A DNA stretch of 64,000 nt. Source: Acinetobacter bereziniae LMG 1003 = CIP 70.12 (GTDB taxonomy: Bacteria > Pseudomonadota > Gammaproteobacteria > Pseudomonadales > Moraxellaceae). Position numbers and translations under genes: made by a program. The notes beneath the pieces are model-generated. The model saw nothing but the letters and a program-made list of their open reading frames with translations. It was not told the DNA's origin and did not search any database. The stretch covers positions 1,232,620 through 1,296,619 of the forward strand of contig NZ_KB849755.1 in the NCBI RefSeq assembly GCF_000368925.1. Direction: 5' to 3'. Of the stretch, positions 9,169 through 17,948 are shown piece after piece (positions within the stretch are counted from its first letter, which is position 1; the number at the start of each line of letters is the position of its first letter).

Positions 9169-10080
9169 TTAGCTTTTTCGAGCCAACAAGAATTGTGAAA
9201 TTTGGTTGAGCTCTTTGGCATCTTCTCCAAAATAAGCAAGTGCTTTAAATGCTTGATCATGTAATTGTTGCGCATAAATTTGAGCATTTTCCAAACCCAT
9301 TAACGCAGGATAAGTTGATTTATCCACTTGCTCATCTTTGCCTGCCGTTTTTCCTAAAGATTCAGTATCCGAAATAACGTCTAAGATATCGTCTTGTACT
9401 TGAAAGGCTAAACCGATCGCTTGACCATACTGACGCAGTTGCGGAATCGCCTGATCCGTTCCTGAAAAAATGGTCACAGCAGCCATCATAATTGCTGCCT
9501 GAATGAGTGCACCTGTCTTATTACGATGAATATTTTCTAGATGTTCCTGATCAACATGTTTGCCTTCAGCCTGTAAATCTAAAACCTGCCCACACACCAT
9601 TTTTGAACTGGCTGTTGCCAAAATCTGCATTTGCTTGAGAATAATGGCTTGATCTACTGTTTGTCCTTGATCGAAAAGCCGACTCCCTAAAACCTCAAAT
9701 GCCATGGATTGCAATATATCACCTGCCAATAATGCAGTGTCCTCACCGAAAGCGACGTGACATGTCGGTTGTCCACGACGTAATAAATCATTGTCCATGC
9801 AAGGTAAGTCATCATGTGCCAATGAATAGCAATGTATAAATTCAATTGCCACTGCTGCTCGTCGCACCGCTGCAAAATTTGGATTATCAGCTTTTAATTG
9901 AGATGTTGCATAACTTAAAGCAGGTCTAACCCGTTTTCCCCCTAACATCACAGTATGATGCACAGCTGATTTTAATGGTTCAGGCAAAGAAAAAGCATCT
10001 AAAGCTGTTTGTAAATCTTGCTGAATTTGCACTTGTGCCTGTTGTAAAATTTCTGCATTTACATGGGGAGTTGAAGTCAC
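9169..10080 (-). CDS. ispA: Farnesyl diphosphate synthase (polyprenyl synthetase)
   Basis: This ~303-residue enzyme condenses isopentenyl and dimethylallyl/geranyl diphosphates to farnesyl diphosphate in the cytoplasm. Both aspartate-rich motifs are present: DDLPCMDND (IspA-type insertion) and DDILD. GGKRVRP and FQVQDD are also conserved. No in-frame ATG exists at the N terminus. I chose the GTG at 10080 because GAGG lies five bases upstream; a GTG at 10098 has no ribosome-binding site. No dxs or xseB gene is adjacent, unlike the common enterobacterial cluster. Confidence 0.92.
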   Translation of the reverse strand: MTSTPHVNAEILQQAQVQIQQDLQTALDAFSLPEPLKSAVHHTVMLGGKRVRPALSYATSQLKADNPNFAAVRRAAVAIEFIHCYSLAHDDLPCMDNDLLRRGQPTCHVAFGEDTALLAGDILQSMAFEVLGSRLFDQGQTVDQAIILKQMQILATASSKMVCGQVLDLQAEGKHVDQEHLENIHRNKTGALIQAAIMMAAVTIFSGTDQAIPQLRQYGQAIGLAFQVQDDILDVISDTESLGKTAGKDEQVDKSTYPALMGLENAQIYAQQLHDQAFKALAYFGEDAKELNQISQFLLARKS

Positions 10081-10233
10081 ATCTGCCTCGTTTTGCACAA
10101 TTTTTTAAAACTAGAAATCAAGTTTTAAAAAAATGGATATATTGGATGAGTCAGAGACATTCTACTATGAGTGATTATAATTCTCACCCATTTATTGGCA
10201 TACATATAGCGAAATACAGAACTAAAGCTTTAT

Positions 10234-11196
10234 TTAATCCAAACCTAAATTTTTAAATAAAAATAAGGAGTTTTTGCCTTTTTTCTTTGCGTAACGAACA
10301 GCGAAATCGAGTTCTTTTTTAACATCAAGTTCTACATTTTGATGTTCTGGATCTAAATGCACAATCCCAATAGATGCCGTTAGATATTCATCGTTTTTTC
10401 CAAAAAAGATTTTTTCTTCAGTAATGGCAAATCTAAATCTTTCAGCAAGTGTCATGACTGCCCACTCAGTCAACTGCGCTATCGCAACCACAAAACTTGC
10501 TGAATTTAAACGAAAAATCTGTGCTTCAGTTTGACTGATGGCTTCGCTAAGTACAGCGCCTAACCGAATTAAAATATCATCTCCAGCAGTATAACTGTTG
10601 AGTTGGTTAAAACGCTTAAAGTCATCTAAATCAATTTTAATGAACGAAATTGTTGTTTGCTGATTCTTTTTCCATTTTTCACTTAGGTAATGATCAAAAG
10701 CAAAAGCATTTTGTAAGCCTGTCACTAAATCCAAATAAAGGTGATTATGTAACTTTCGATTATTATTTAATAAAACATTTTCACGTCGTTTTAACCGCGT
10801 AATATCAGAGCAAACCACCACAACCCTTTCAATTTCATTATCTTGATTACGAATTGCTTTAAAATAAGAGAGATAGAATTTTCCTTTAACATAAAATTCC
10901 TGCTCAAAATCATTTTGATTTTTTGCAAAATGGCGCATTGCTTCATTAAAATGGGCAAAAACCACTGTGGAAAATGTATTTAGCAACTTATCAAACAAAT
11001 ACAGTGCATCACTTTCATAAATGTCCGCAAACTTTTGATTCACACCTAAAAAGCGTGCTTCTTGATCAAGCAAAGCGATCGGTAAAGGAATCTGCGAGAT
11101 AAACGAAACCAAATGCAATTTATCTATATCTTGTAAATATTCAAAAACTTTCAAACTTTCAAGGCTAGCTTGTAGTTTTATAAGCTCTTGTTCCAT
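10234..11196 (-). CDS. PAS-GGDEF protein with degenerate active site
   Basis: This 320-residue soluble protein has a PAS-like sensor region at about residues 25-130 (IALLDQEARFLGVNQKFADIYES). A GGDEF-fold domain follows at about 155-320 (DLVTGLQNAFAFDHYL...FIKIDLDDFKRFN...ASIGIVHL). The signature loop reads YTAGDDILIR, so GGDEF has become AGDDI: the first Gly, the Glu and the Phe are changed. Cyclase activity is therefore doubtful; it may bind c-di-GMP or GTP, or be regulatory. A start four codons upstream is possible, but GAGG precedes the ATG at 11196. No EAL domain or partner gene is adjacent. Confidence 0.85.
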   Translation of the reverse strand: MEQELIKLQASLESLKVFEYLQDIDKLHLVSFISQIPLPIALLDQEARFLGVNQKFADIYESDALYLFDKLLNTFSTVVFAHFNEAMRHFAKNQNDFEQEFYVKGKFYLSYFKAIRNQDNEIERVVVVCSDITRLKRRENVLLNNNRKLHNHLYLDLVTGLQNAFAFDHYLSEKWKKNQQTTISFIKIDLDDFKRFNQLNSYTAGDDILIRLGAVLSEAISQTEAQIFRLNSASFVVAIAQLTEWAVMTLAERFRFAITEEKIFFGKNDEYLTASIGIVHLDPEHQNVELDVKKELDFAVRYAKKKGKNSLFLFKNLGLD

Positions 11197-11378
11197 ACAC
11201 CACCTCAAAGCTGATTTATTTTTGAATAAAGTGAAATCAGCGTTGAATTCACCTCTAAATACAAGATTGAATACGTAGAAAAAGCATTCAATAAAATAAG
11301 TTTCTATATAATATAATTAATATTATGCAATACACCACTCAAAAATAATGCAATTGACGACAAACGTCACAAAATAAC

Positions 11379-11404
11379 AAAACCTTGCATAAGCAAGGTT
11401 TTTT
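11379..11404. terminator. Intrinsic terminator downstream of prpF
   Basis: A 10-bp stem AAAACCTTGC / GCAAGGTTTT with an ATAA loop has T-rich tails on both strands, so it can work in either direction. It most likely serves prpF on the minus strand. Confidence 0.8.
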
Positions 11405-11452
11405 GTCGAAATGAATTAGACCAATCGATAAAGCTTTAAATCTTAAAAGAGA

Positions 11453-12640
11453 TTAGAAACTATCCGCAGGAATACGTACCCAACCTTCCATAAGCACTCG
11501 TGCACTACGACTCATGATGGCTTTTTTTACAACCCATTGACCATTTTCATTTAAAGCTTGTGCGCCCACTCGAAGCGTTCCTGACGGATGACCAAAGCGT
11601 ACTGCCTCGCGCTCACCACCTCCAGCAGCCAAATTCACCAAGGTTTGTGGAATAGCTGCCGCCGTGCCAATTGCCACCGCTGCTGTTCCCATCATTGCGT
11701 GATGAAGTTTACCCATTGACAGTGCACGAACCAGTAAATCTGTATCTGATTGTGTCACTTGTTTACCACTTGAAGAAGTATAACTTTTAGGCTTAGACAC
11801 AAATGCCACTTTCGGAGTATGTTGACGATTTGCAGCTTCACTAATGTCCTGAATCAAGCCCATTTTCAATGCACCATAAGCACGAATTTTTTCAAAACGC
11901 GCTAAAGCGGCACTATCAGCATTAATATCATCTTGTAGTTCTGTGCCTGTATAACCAATCTCTTCTGCATTTAAGAAAATTGTTGGAATTCCTGCATTGA
12001 TTAAAGTGGCTTGGAATGTACCAATTTCTGGCACATCTAAAGTATCAACCACATTGCCTGTTGGAAACATTGCTCCGCCATCTTCGCCATCGTCCGCAGG
12101 ATCTAAAAATTCAATTTGTACCTCTGCCGCAGGAAAGGTTACACCATCTAGCTCAAAGTCTCCGGTTTCTTGAACTTGACCATGACTTACAGGAACATGT
12201 GCAATAATCGTTTTGTGAATATTCGCCTGCCATATACGAACAGTACAAATACCATTTTCAGGAATTCGATCTGCTGCGACCAAACCATTACTTATTGCAA
12301 AGGAACCTACCGCAGCAGTGAGATTTCCGCAGTTACCGCTCCAATCCACAAATGCTTTATCAATTGAAACTTGTCCAAAAAGATAATCTACATCATGCTC
12401 AGGTTGTGAACTCTTTGACAAAATCACCGTTTTACTGGTACTTGATGTTGCACCACCCATGCCATCAATTTGCTTTCCATAAAGATCTGGACTACCGATC
12501 ACTCGAAGTAACAATTGATCACGTGCTTGTCCAGCTGTTTGCGCGCGTTCCGGCAAGTCCTCCAACCTAAAGAACACACCTTTACTGGTCCCCCCACGCA
12601 TATAGGTTGCAGGGATTTTGATTTGCGGTGCAAAACTCAT
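11453..12640 (-). CDS. prpF: PrpF-like 2-methylaconitate isomerase
   Basis: This 395-residue protein has the PrpF opening (IPATYMRGGTSKGVFF) and the diaminopimelate-epimerase-like fold motifs DGMGGATSSTSK and SGNCGNLTAAVG. PrpF isomerises 2-methylaconitate in the AcnD branch of the methylcitrate cycle for propionate use. prpF normally sits beside prpB, prpC and acnD; here it stands alone, transcribed divergently from an amino-acid permease. It could therefore be a relative acting on another aconitate-type substrate. GGAAT upstream of the ATG supports the start. Confidence 0.85.
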   Translation of the reverse strand: MSFAPQIKIPATYMRGGTSKGVFFRLEDLPERAQTAGQARDQLLLRVIGSPDLYGKQIDGMGGATSSTSKTVILSKSSQPEHDVDYLFGQVSIDKAFVDWSGNCGNLTAAVGSFAISNGLVAADRIPENGICTVRIWQANIHKTIIAHVPVSHGQVQETGDFELDGVTFPAAEVQIEFLDPADDGEDGGAMFPTGNVVDTLDVPEIGTFQATLINAGIPTIFLNAEEIGYTGTELQDDINADSAALARFEKIRAYGALKMGLIQDISEAANRQHTPKVAFVSKPKSYTSSSGKQVTQSDTDLLVRALSMGKLHHAMMGTAAVAIGTAAAIPQTLVNLAAGGGEREAVRFGHPSGTLRVGAQALNENGQWVVKKAIMSRSARVLMEGWVRIPADSF

Positions 12641-12959
12641 TTTATCGCATTCCTTTCAATTATCTTTGTTGTCTAAAATAATGAATCATTATTCAGTTTT
12701 ATATTACCCTTTTTTTTTGAAAAAACACGGATTGATTGACTTAAGTATGAAATAAAAAAATGAAAATTGAATAAATATCCACCAGTTTAAATATAAATTT
12801 AAAAAGCTAAAATAAAACTTATTACATTGAAAATTAAACAAAAACCTAGAGATACTGTTTTTTGACTTTGCAGTTCTCCTTTATAAATCAATCCGATACT
12901 AGGCTAAAAGTAACCAATCTATTACAATATTTAAATTCGTATAAATAGAGCTATATACA
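12641..12959. other. Divergent promoter region prpF / aroP-like
   Basis: This 319-base AT-rich intergenic stretch lies between divergent genes and must hold both promoters. I see no RNA gene, strong palindrome or recognisable operator. Confidence 0.5.
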
Positions 12960-14330
12960 TTGAGCAACGAGTCTACACAGTTACAACGTGGACTTAAAAA
13001 TCGTCATATTCAATTGATTGCCATGGGTGGCGCTATTGGAACAGGACTGTTTTTGGGTTCAGCACATGTCATCGAAAAAGCTGGGCCATCCATTATTTTG
13101 GGTTATGCAATTGGCGGTTTGATCGTTTTTTTAATTATGCGTCAACTGGGGGAAATGATTGTTCATGAACCTGTTGCGGGTTCTTTTAGTCATTTTGCCA
13201 ATAAATACTGGGGGAAATTTCCAGGATTTTTGACGGGCTGGAATTACTGGATGCTTTATGTTCTGGTCGCAATGACAGAACTCACGGCTGTAGGTAAATA
13301 TATCAACTATTGGTGGCCTGAAATCCCCAATTGGATTTCGGTACTGTTTTTCTTTGTCCTGATTACACTCATCAACTTAGGAAATGTTAAATTCTACGGT
13401 GAATCAGAGTTTTGGTTATCTATTGTTAAAGTCACTGCAATTATTGCCATGATTGTTTTTGGTATTTATCTGATACTTACAGCAGATGTTACATCCGGTA
13501 TCGCTTTTTCAAATCTATGGTCGCATGGTGGTTTCTTCCCCAACGGATTTGAAGGGTTATTCTTTATGCTGGCTTTCCTTATGTTTGGATTTGGCGGAAT
13601 CGAATTAGTTGGTATGGCTGCGGCTGAAGCAAAAGATCCTGAAAAAACCATTCCGAAAGCAATCAATCAAGTTGTGCCTCGTATTTTGATTTTTTATGTG
13701 GGTTCAATGATTATTCTTTTATCATTGGTGCCTTGGAATCAATTAAATTTTGGTGGTCTAGACAAAAGTCCATTCGTCATGGTTTTCAGTATGATTGGGA
13801 TCGCATGGGCAGCCCACTTGGTGAATTTCATTATCTTGACCGCAGCACTTTCTGTATATAACAGTGGTATGTATGCCAATAGCCGTATGCTTTATGGTTT
13901 AGCCAAGCAAGGAAATGCACCTAAAATCTTTACCAAAACCAATAAACACGGCGTACCTATTCCAGCAGTCCTACTTTCTGCGTTCTTGATTTTAGGTTGT
14001 GTGCCGTTAAATTACTATTTGCCAGAAGACGCATTAAGTCATTTGATGTATGTGGTTGTAGGTGCCTTAGTACTCAACTGGCTAATGATCACTTTGACCC
14101 ACTTAAAATTTAAACGTGCATTACGCTTAACCAATCAAACCAGTAAATACCCTGCTCTATGGGCTCCAATGAGTAACTTTGTGGTGATTATCTTTATTGG
14201 TGTGGTTTTATATATCATGTGGGATCAAGGTTTTAAAGAATCGGTATTGATGATTCCTGTATGGATCACGTTAATGCTAATTTTATTTGATATTTTGAAT
14301 CCGAATGAAATAAAACCAGAAGAAAAATAG
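12960..14330 (+). CDS. aroP: Aromatic amino-acid permease, AroP-like
   Basis: This 456-residue APC-family permease has about twelve transmembrane helices. The first ~120 residues (LKNRHIQLIAMGGAIGTGLF, EPVAGSFSHFANKYWG, LTAVGKYINYWWPEIPNW) match E. coli AroP more closely than CycA or GabP. It probably imports phenylalanine, tyrosine or tryptophan with protons; exact specificity is inferred. The start is a TTG at 12960, because the first in-frame ATG would remove the conserved N terminus. A terminator follows at 14341-14370. Confidence 0.78.
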   Translation: MSNESTQLQRGLKNRHIQLIAMGGAIGTGLFLGSAHVIEKAGPSIILGYAIGGLIVFLIMRQLGEMIVHEPVAGSFSHFANKYWGKFPGFLTGWNYWMLYVLVAMTELTAVGKYINYWWPEIPNWISVLFFFVLITLINLGNVKFYGESEFWLSIVKVTAIIAMIVFGIYLILTADVTSGIAFSNLWSHGGFFPNGFEGLFFMLAFLMFGFGGIELVGMAAAEAKDPEKTIPKAINQVVPRILIFYVGSMIILLSLVPWNQLNFGGLDKSPFVMVFSMIGIAWAAHLVNFIILTAALSVYNSGMYANSRMLYGLAKQGNAPKIFTKTNKHGVPIPAVLLSAFLILGCVPLNYYLPEDALSHLMYVVVGALVLNWLMITLTHLKFKRALRLTNQTSKYPALWAPMSNFVVIIFIGVVLYIMWDQGFKESVLMIPVWITLMLILFDILNPNEIKPEEK

Positions 14331-14340
14331 AACGAACATA

Positions 14341-14370
14341 AAGCTATTATCTCGATAATAGCTTTTTTTT
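14341..14370 (+). terminator. Intrinsic terminator after aroP-like gene
   Basis: The stem AAGCTATTATC / GATAATAGCTT is followed by eight T. Confidence 0.88.
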
Positions 14371-14402
14371 CATAGGCATATACGGTAAATTATTGACTTA
14401 TC

Positions 14403-14478
14403 GCGCCCTTAGCTTAACTGGATAGAGCAGTTGCCTCCTAAGCGACCGACGTGGGTTCGAGTCCCGCAGGGCGCACCA
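14403..14478 (+). tRNA. tRNA-Arg (anticodon CCT), CCA encoded
   Basis: The 76-base cloverleaf has acceptor arms GCGCCCT / AGGGCGC and a D-arm containing AGCTTAACTGGATAGAGC. The anticodon stem GTTGC / GCGAC encloses loop CTCCTAA (anticodon CCT, reading AGG). The T-loop TTCGAGT and an encoded CCA are present. Its 3' end appears to have served as an integration site: a degenerate copy lies at 16086-16110, beyond the Fic gene. Confidence 0.96.
14455..14466 (+). repeat. Putative attachment core within the tRNA-Arg 3' end
   Basis: GTTCGAGTCCCG in the T-arm recurs exactly at 16086-16097. Together the copies bracket 1.6 kb holding only the Fic gene and its control region, as expected for attL/attR of a small element. 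Confidence 0.55.
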
Positions 14479-14886
14479 AATCATTAACCCCACATACATC
14501 CATAAACACAAATACAAAATAAAAATTAAACACAATAAATTCGATAAACACATTTGTGATGCCATAGGTAGACTTTGACATTACGTAGGTACAAGAAGTG
14601 AAACTAAAAGCCTCAATTTTTATTCTCGGTGGTGAGCACCAATAACCAGGCTGCAATCATCTTATTTTACTCATCTAATTGAGCTTTATAACGATAACAG
14701 GTCTGATGAAGTTGAAATATGAGACATCTAATTAAAGAAAGTGATTCAGCAATAATGTACCTCACATTCAATAATAGAAGTACATAAGTATAAATGAGCC
14801 AAATAAACATCAAATTCAGCTCATTTATTGAGCCAAATATATGTTATATTTAGCTCACCTTGGAAAGGTTCAAGGTGGAGATTAAA
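14479..14886. other. Region between tRNA-Arg and fic
   Basis: The 408 bases hold two 29-bp palindromic operators at 14795-14857 next to the fic start. The rest has no convincing gene, and the frames that overlap the tRNA are spurious. Confidence 0.6.
14795..14857. promoter_or_regulatory. Two tandem 29-bp palindromic operators before fic
   Basis: Each unit (14795-14823 and 14829-14857) begins TGAGCCAAAT and ends AGCTCA; the units are five bases apart. The second is nearly perfect, with arms TGAGCCAAATATA and TATATTTAGCTCA around TGT. The inner arms of the first are less symmetrical. The pair ends 29 bases before the fic ATG, where an autorepressor could block transcription. The wHTH at the C terminus of Fic is the obvious candidate ligand. 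Confidence 0.7.
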
Positions 14887-16002
14887 ATGCAAGATTGGAT
14901 TTGGCAAAGTGACAACTGGATAAACTTCACATGGGAAGATGAAACCATCTTACCCAAAACTAGACAAATTCATCAAAAAATTGGGATTCTACTTGGACAA
15001 AGTCAGTATGATTTAGCCAAAGAACAATTCACATTAGATACTCTACTTGCCAATCTTGTAGCATCGTCAGCGATTGAAAATGAGACCTTAAATGTGTATT
15101 CATTACGTTCCTCACTTGCCCGTCGTTTAGGTGTTACCCTTGAACAACCTTACCCAAGTTCAGACCGATCTGAAGGCTTAGCCAACATCATGCTGGATGC
15201 GCTTAACAACGTAAAACAACCACTTACTGTTAAACGTCTTATGCAATGGCACCAATGGCTTTTTAATGACCCTGATTGGACAATGCAGCGCTTACGTATT
15301 GGTCAACTCAGAGGTTTAGAACCAATGCAGGTTGTCTCTGGTCGATTGGATTATCCAACAATTCACTTTGAAGCACCTCCGAGAGAGGGACTAGAAGAAC
15401 GTTTAGAAGCCTTTATCAATTGGTTTAATCATAGTCTAAATAATGCTTTGCTTGACCCCCTACTCCGTGCGGGTATCACACACTTATGGTTTATCACACT
15501 CCACCCTTTTGATGATGGTAATGGTCGTATTACACGTACCCTCACAGACCTTGCATTAGCACAAATGGATGAACAGAGCATACGTTTGTATGCGATGTCC
15601 CCCGTGATATTAAATAAACGCAAAAGTTACTATGAAATTTTAGAACAAACCCAAAAAAGTGATTCCAATATCACAAATTGGCTTGTTTGGTTTTTAGACA
15701 CCTTAAGTGACAGCCTTGAAACGACGTTAAAGCAAATTCATCGAACATTGTTTAAAAGTAGGTTTTGGCATAAGTATTCAAACTTAGATCTCCATGAAGG
15801 ACAACGTAAAGTATTAAATCGTCTATTAGATGGTGGTGAAAATGGCTTTGAACATGGTATCAGTGCCTCACAATATCAAAAGGTTGCTAAAGTGAGTAAA
15901 GCAACAGCTACACGGCACTTATCTGACTTGCTGGAAAAAGAGTGTATAATCAAGTTGGAAGGTGGTGGGCGCAATACCCGCTATCAGATCAATACTCAAT
16001 TA
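14887..16002 (+). CDS. Fic family AMPylase with C-terminal HTH
   Basis: The protein is 372 residues. The N terminus (MQDWIWQSDNWINFTW) resembles the DUF4172 domain of long Fic proteins. S60-x3-E64-N65 matches the inhibitory helix motif [S/T]xxxE[G/N], and the catalytic loop HPFDDGNGR spans 206-214 with H206. The last ~65 residues look like a winged helix (SASQYQKVAKVSKATATRHLSDLLEKECIIKLE). Such proteins transfer AMP to hydroxyl groups of target proteins; with an intact inhibitory helix it should be self-restrained. AAGGTGGAG six bases before the ATG fixes the start. No separate antitoxin gene is adjacent, as expected when inhibition is internal. Confidence 0.9.
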
Positions 16003-16005
16003 TAA

Positions 16006-16525
16006 ACAGAGTACTTTTATTTTTTACGGTAAAATCAATTTGCTTCATAAACTATCAATTTAAAATTCAATGAGATAACCTAACAGTTCGAGTCCCGTAA
16101 GACACATAAACAAACTTATTGATAAAAACATGACCTTATTGACAATAATGGATATTTCTTCAGGTCTTATTCTAATAATTGGTTTTCAATCAAACTAAAG
16201 TCTCATTTTTTCACCTGATCATATTTCACACAATTACGCGATCAATAATATAGGGAAAAACCAAAACTTTTAATGACAAAACTAAACATATCTATTTAAA
16301 TAATAATGGTTTTTAATTTAACACAAAACTTTATGCTTATTAATTAAACTATATAGTTCATTTTTTTTTCGAGAATTAGTGTCTTAGAGTATTTACTCTT
16401 ATTTTTTATATGTTATTTTGTAACTAGGAGTAACTTTGAGTTGTTATTTAGGTATCAAAATTATTTCTCACTCAAAACTTAAGTAATTCAAAGTATTCAT
16501 TTTATTATATTAGGGAAAAATTAAA
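16006..16525. other. Region between fic and fadL
   Basis: This 520-base AT-rich stretch holds the degenerate tRNA-Arg 3' copy at 16086-16110 and must contain the fadL promoter. I see no gene or strong hairpin in the remainder. Confidence 0.6.
16086..16110 (+). repeat. Decayed copy of the tRNA-Arg 3' end (att-like)
   Basis: GTTCGAGTCCCG matches the tRNA exactly. The next ~12 bases (TAAGACACATAA) still align with CAGGGCGCACCA, mostly through G-to-A and C-to-T changes. No tRNA body precedes it. This is what a displaced tRNA 3' end looks like after integration and drift. Confidence 0.6.
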
Positions 16526-17881
16526 ATGAAATTAAAAAATCTATCGGTCGCGTTAATTGTTGCAACTTTGCCAGCAACTGGCGTTTTTGCCGCAGCCTTA
16601 GATCGTTCAGGTCAATCCATTTCTGCTTTTTTACAGCCAGGCAATTATTTTGAAGCAGGAATTTCTGTTCTAGACCCAACTGTTGAAGGAAAAGAAACTG
16701 CAGCAATGGGTGGACGTAACATTAATGATATGGGCGATGATTATTATTTCCCATCTGCTGCATTAAAGCTTCAACTTACAGATAATTTTTCATTTGGTTT
16801 ACTCTATGATCAACCATTTGGTGCAGATGCAGCCTACAATGGAACCAATGAATTTGTTGCGGCTCCAACTGATCCAGTATTGACTGGTTTGCCAATTACG
16901 ACCACTCAACTTGGTGGCGTGACTGGAAACACTAAAGTAAAAGTTGATACGCAAAATATTTCAATGATTTTTGGTTTCCAACCAAATGAAAACTTTAATT
17001 TCTATGGTGGTGGTGTTTACCAAACAGTTAAAGGCAATGTAAGTCTTCGTGGTAAAGCATATAGCTTATATAATGGCTATGATGCAAAAATTAAAGAAAC
17101 AAGTGGTGCAGGTTGGTTAGCAGGTGCGGCATTCCAGATTCCAGATATCGCTTTAAAAGCATCTGTAACTTATCGCTCTGAAATTGATCATGATGCAGAT
17201 GCTACAGAAACTATTGCTATTGCTGATGCATTAGGTGCAATGCCTGCATCACAATTACAAGGCTTACTTGCAAGCTTAGGCAACACTGGTGCAGCAATGA
17301 CACCAGCATTATTGAAAGCATTAGCTGCCAACAAAGAGTCTGGGAAAACTAAAATTACAACGCCACAATCTGTAAATTTAGATTTCCAAACAGGGATTAT
17401 GGAAAATACAGTTGCATTTGCAAACTTGCGCTGGGTAGATTGGTCTAGCTTCTCTATCCGCCCTTACAAGTTTGGTAATGTTTCAACTGCAGTTGGTCCA
17501 TTATTAGGTTTAGCAAATCCGAACAATGCACGTCCAAATGGCTTTAACCTCGTTGAATATTCTAAAGATCAATTCTCTGCAACTGTTGGTGTTGGTCGTA
17601 AACTGAATGAACAATGGGCTGGAAATGTATCTGTTGGTTGGGACTCAGGTGCAGGTAACCCTATTACAACTCTTGGTCCAACTGAAGGTTATTGGAACCT
17701 TGGTTTAGGTGTTCAGTACAGCCCTACTCCATCAACCTTTATTGCTGGTGGTGTGAAATACTTCTGGTTAGGCGATGCTAAAGCACAAACTGGTGCTCAA
17801 GCTGGCGGTAATGATTATGTTGCTGAATTTAAAGACAACAATGCAATCGCATATGGTTTAAAAATGGGTTATAGATTCTAA
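16526..17881 (+). CDS. fadL: FadL-family outer-membrane transporter
   Basis: This 451-residue protein has a cleavable signal peptide (cut near GVFA-AALDRSGQS). The mature N terminus resembles the FadL hatch (SGQSISAFLQPGNYFEAG), followed by alternating beta-strands and a terminal aromatic residue (GLKMGYRF). FadL proteins take up long-chain fatty acids or other hydrophobic molecules across the outer membrane; the substrate here is inferred from family only. An 18-bp bidirectional terminator follows. Confidence 0.85.
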   Translation: MKLKNLSVALIVATLPATGVFAAALDRSGQSISAFLQPGNYFEAGISVLDPTVEGKETAAMGGRNINDMGDDYYFPSAALKLQLTDNFSFGLLYDQPFGADAAYNGTNEFVAAPTDPVLTGLPITTTQLGGVTGNTKVKVDTQNISMIFGFQPNENFNFYGGGVYQTVKGNVSLRGKAYSLYNGYDAKIKETSGAGWLAGAAFQIPDIALKASVTYRSEIDHDADATETIAIADALGAMPASQLQGLLASLGNTGAAMTPALLKALAANKESGKTKITTPQSVNLDFQTGIMENTVAFANLRWVDWSSFSIRPYKFGNVSTAVGPLLGLANPNNARPNGFNLVEYSKDQFSATVGVGRKLNEQWAGNVSVGWDSGAGNPITTLGPTEGYWNLGLGVQYSPTPSTFIAGGVKYFWLGDAKAQTGAQAGGNDYVAEFKDNNAIAYGLKMGYRF

Positions 17882-17890
17882 GCAATCTAT

Positions 17891-17931
17891 AGACATAAAA
17901 AATCCCACCTAGCGTGGGATTTTTTATGTCT
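17891..17931. terminator. Bidirectional terminator between fadL and carbonic anhydrase
   Basis: A perfect 18-bp stem (17891-17908 with 17914-17931) encloses CTAGC. The core is AAAAAATCCCAC / GTGGGATTTTTT. It serves both convergent genes. Confidence 0.95.
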
Positions 17932-17948
17932 TCTATAAAATGAGAGGA

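Noticed and set aside
9687..9875. Antisense frame inside ispA
   Set aside because: It is a shadow of a well-conserved enzyme gene.
14438..14656. A 72-codon minus-strand frame overlapping the tRNA
   Set aside because: It runs antisense through the tRNA-Arg 3' half (the VRPAGLEPTSVA-type string is a known artefact of antisense tRNA translation).
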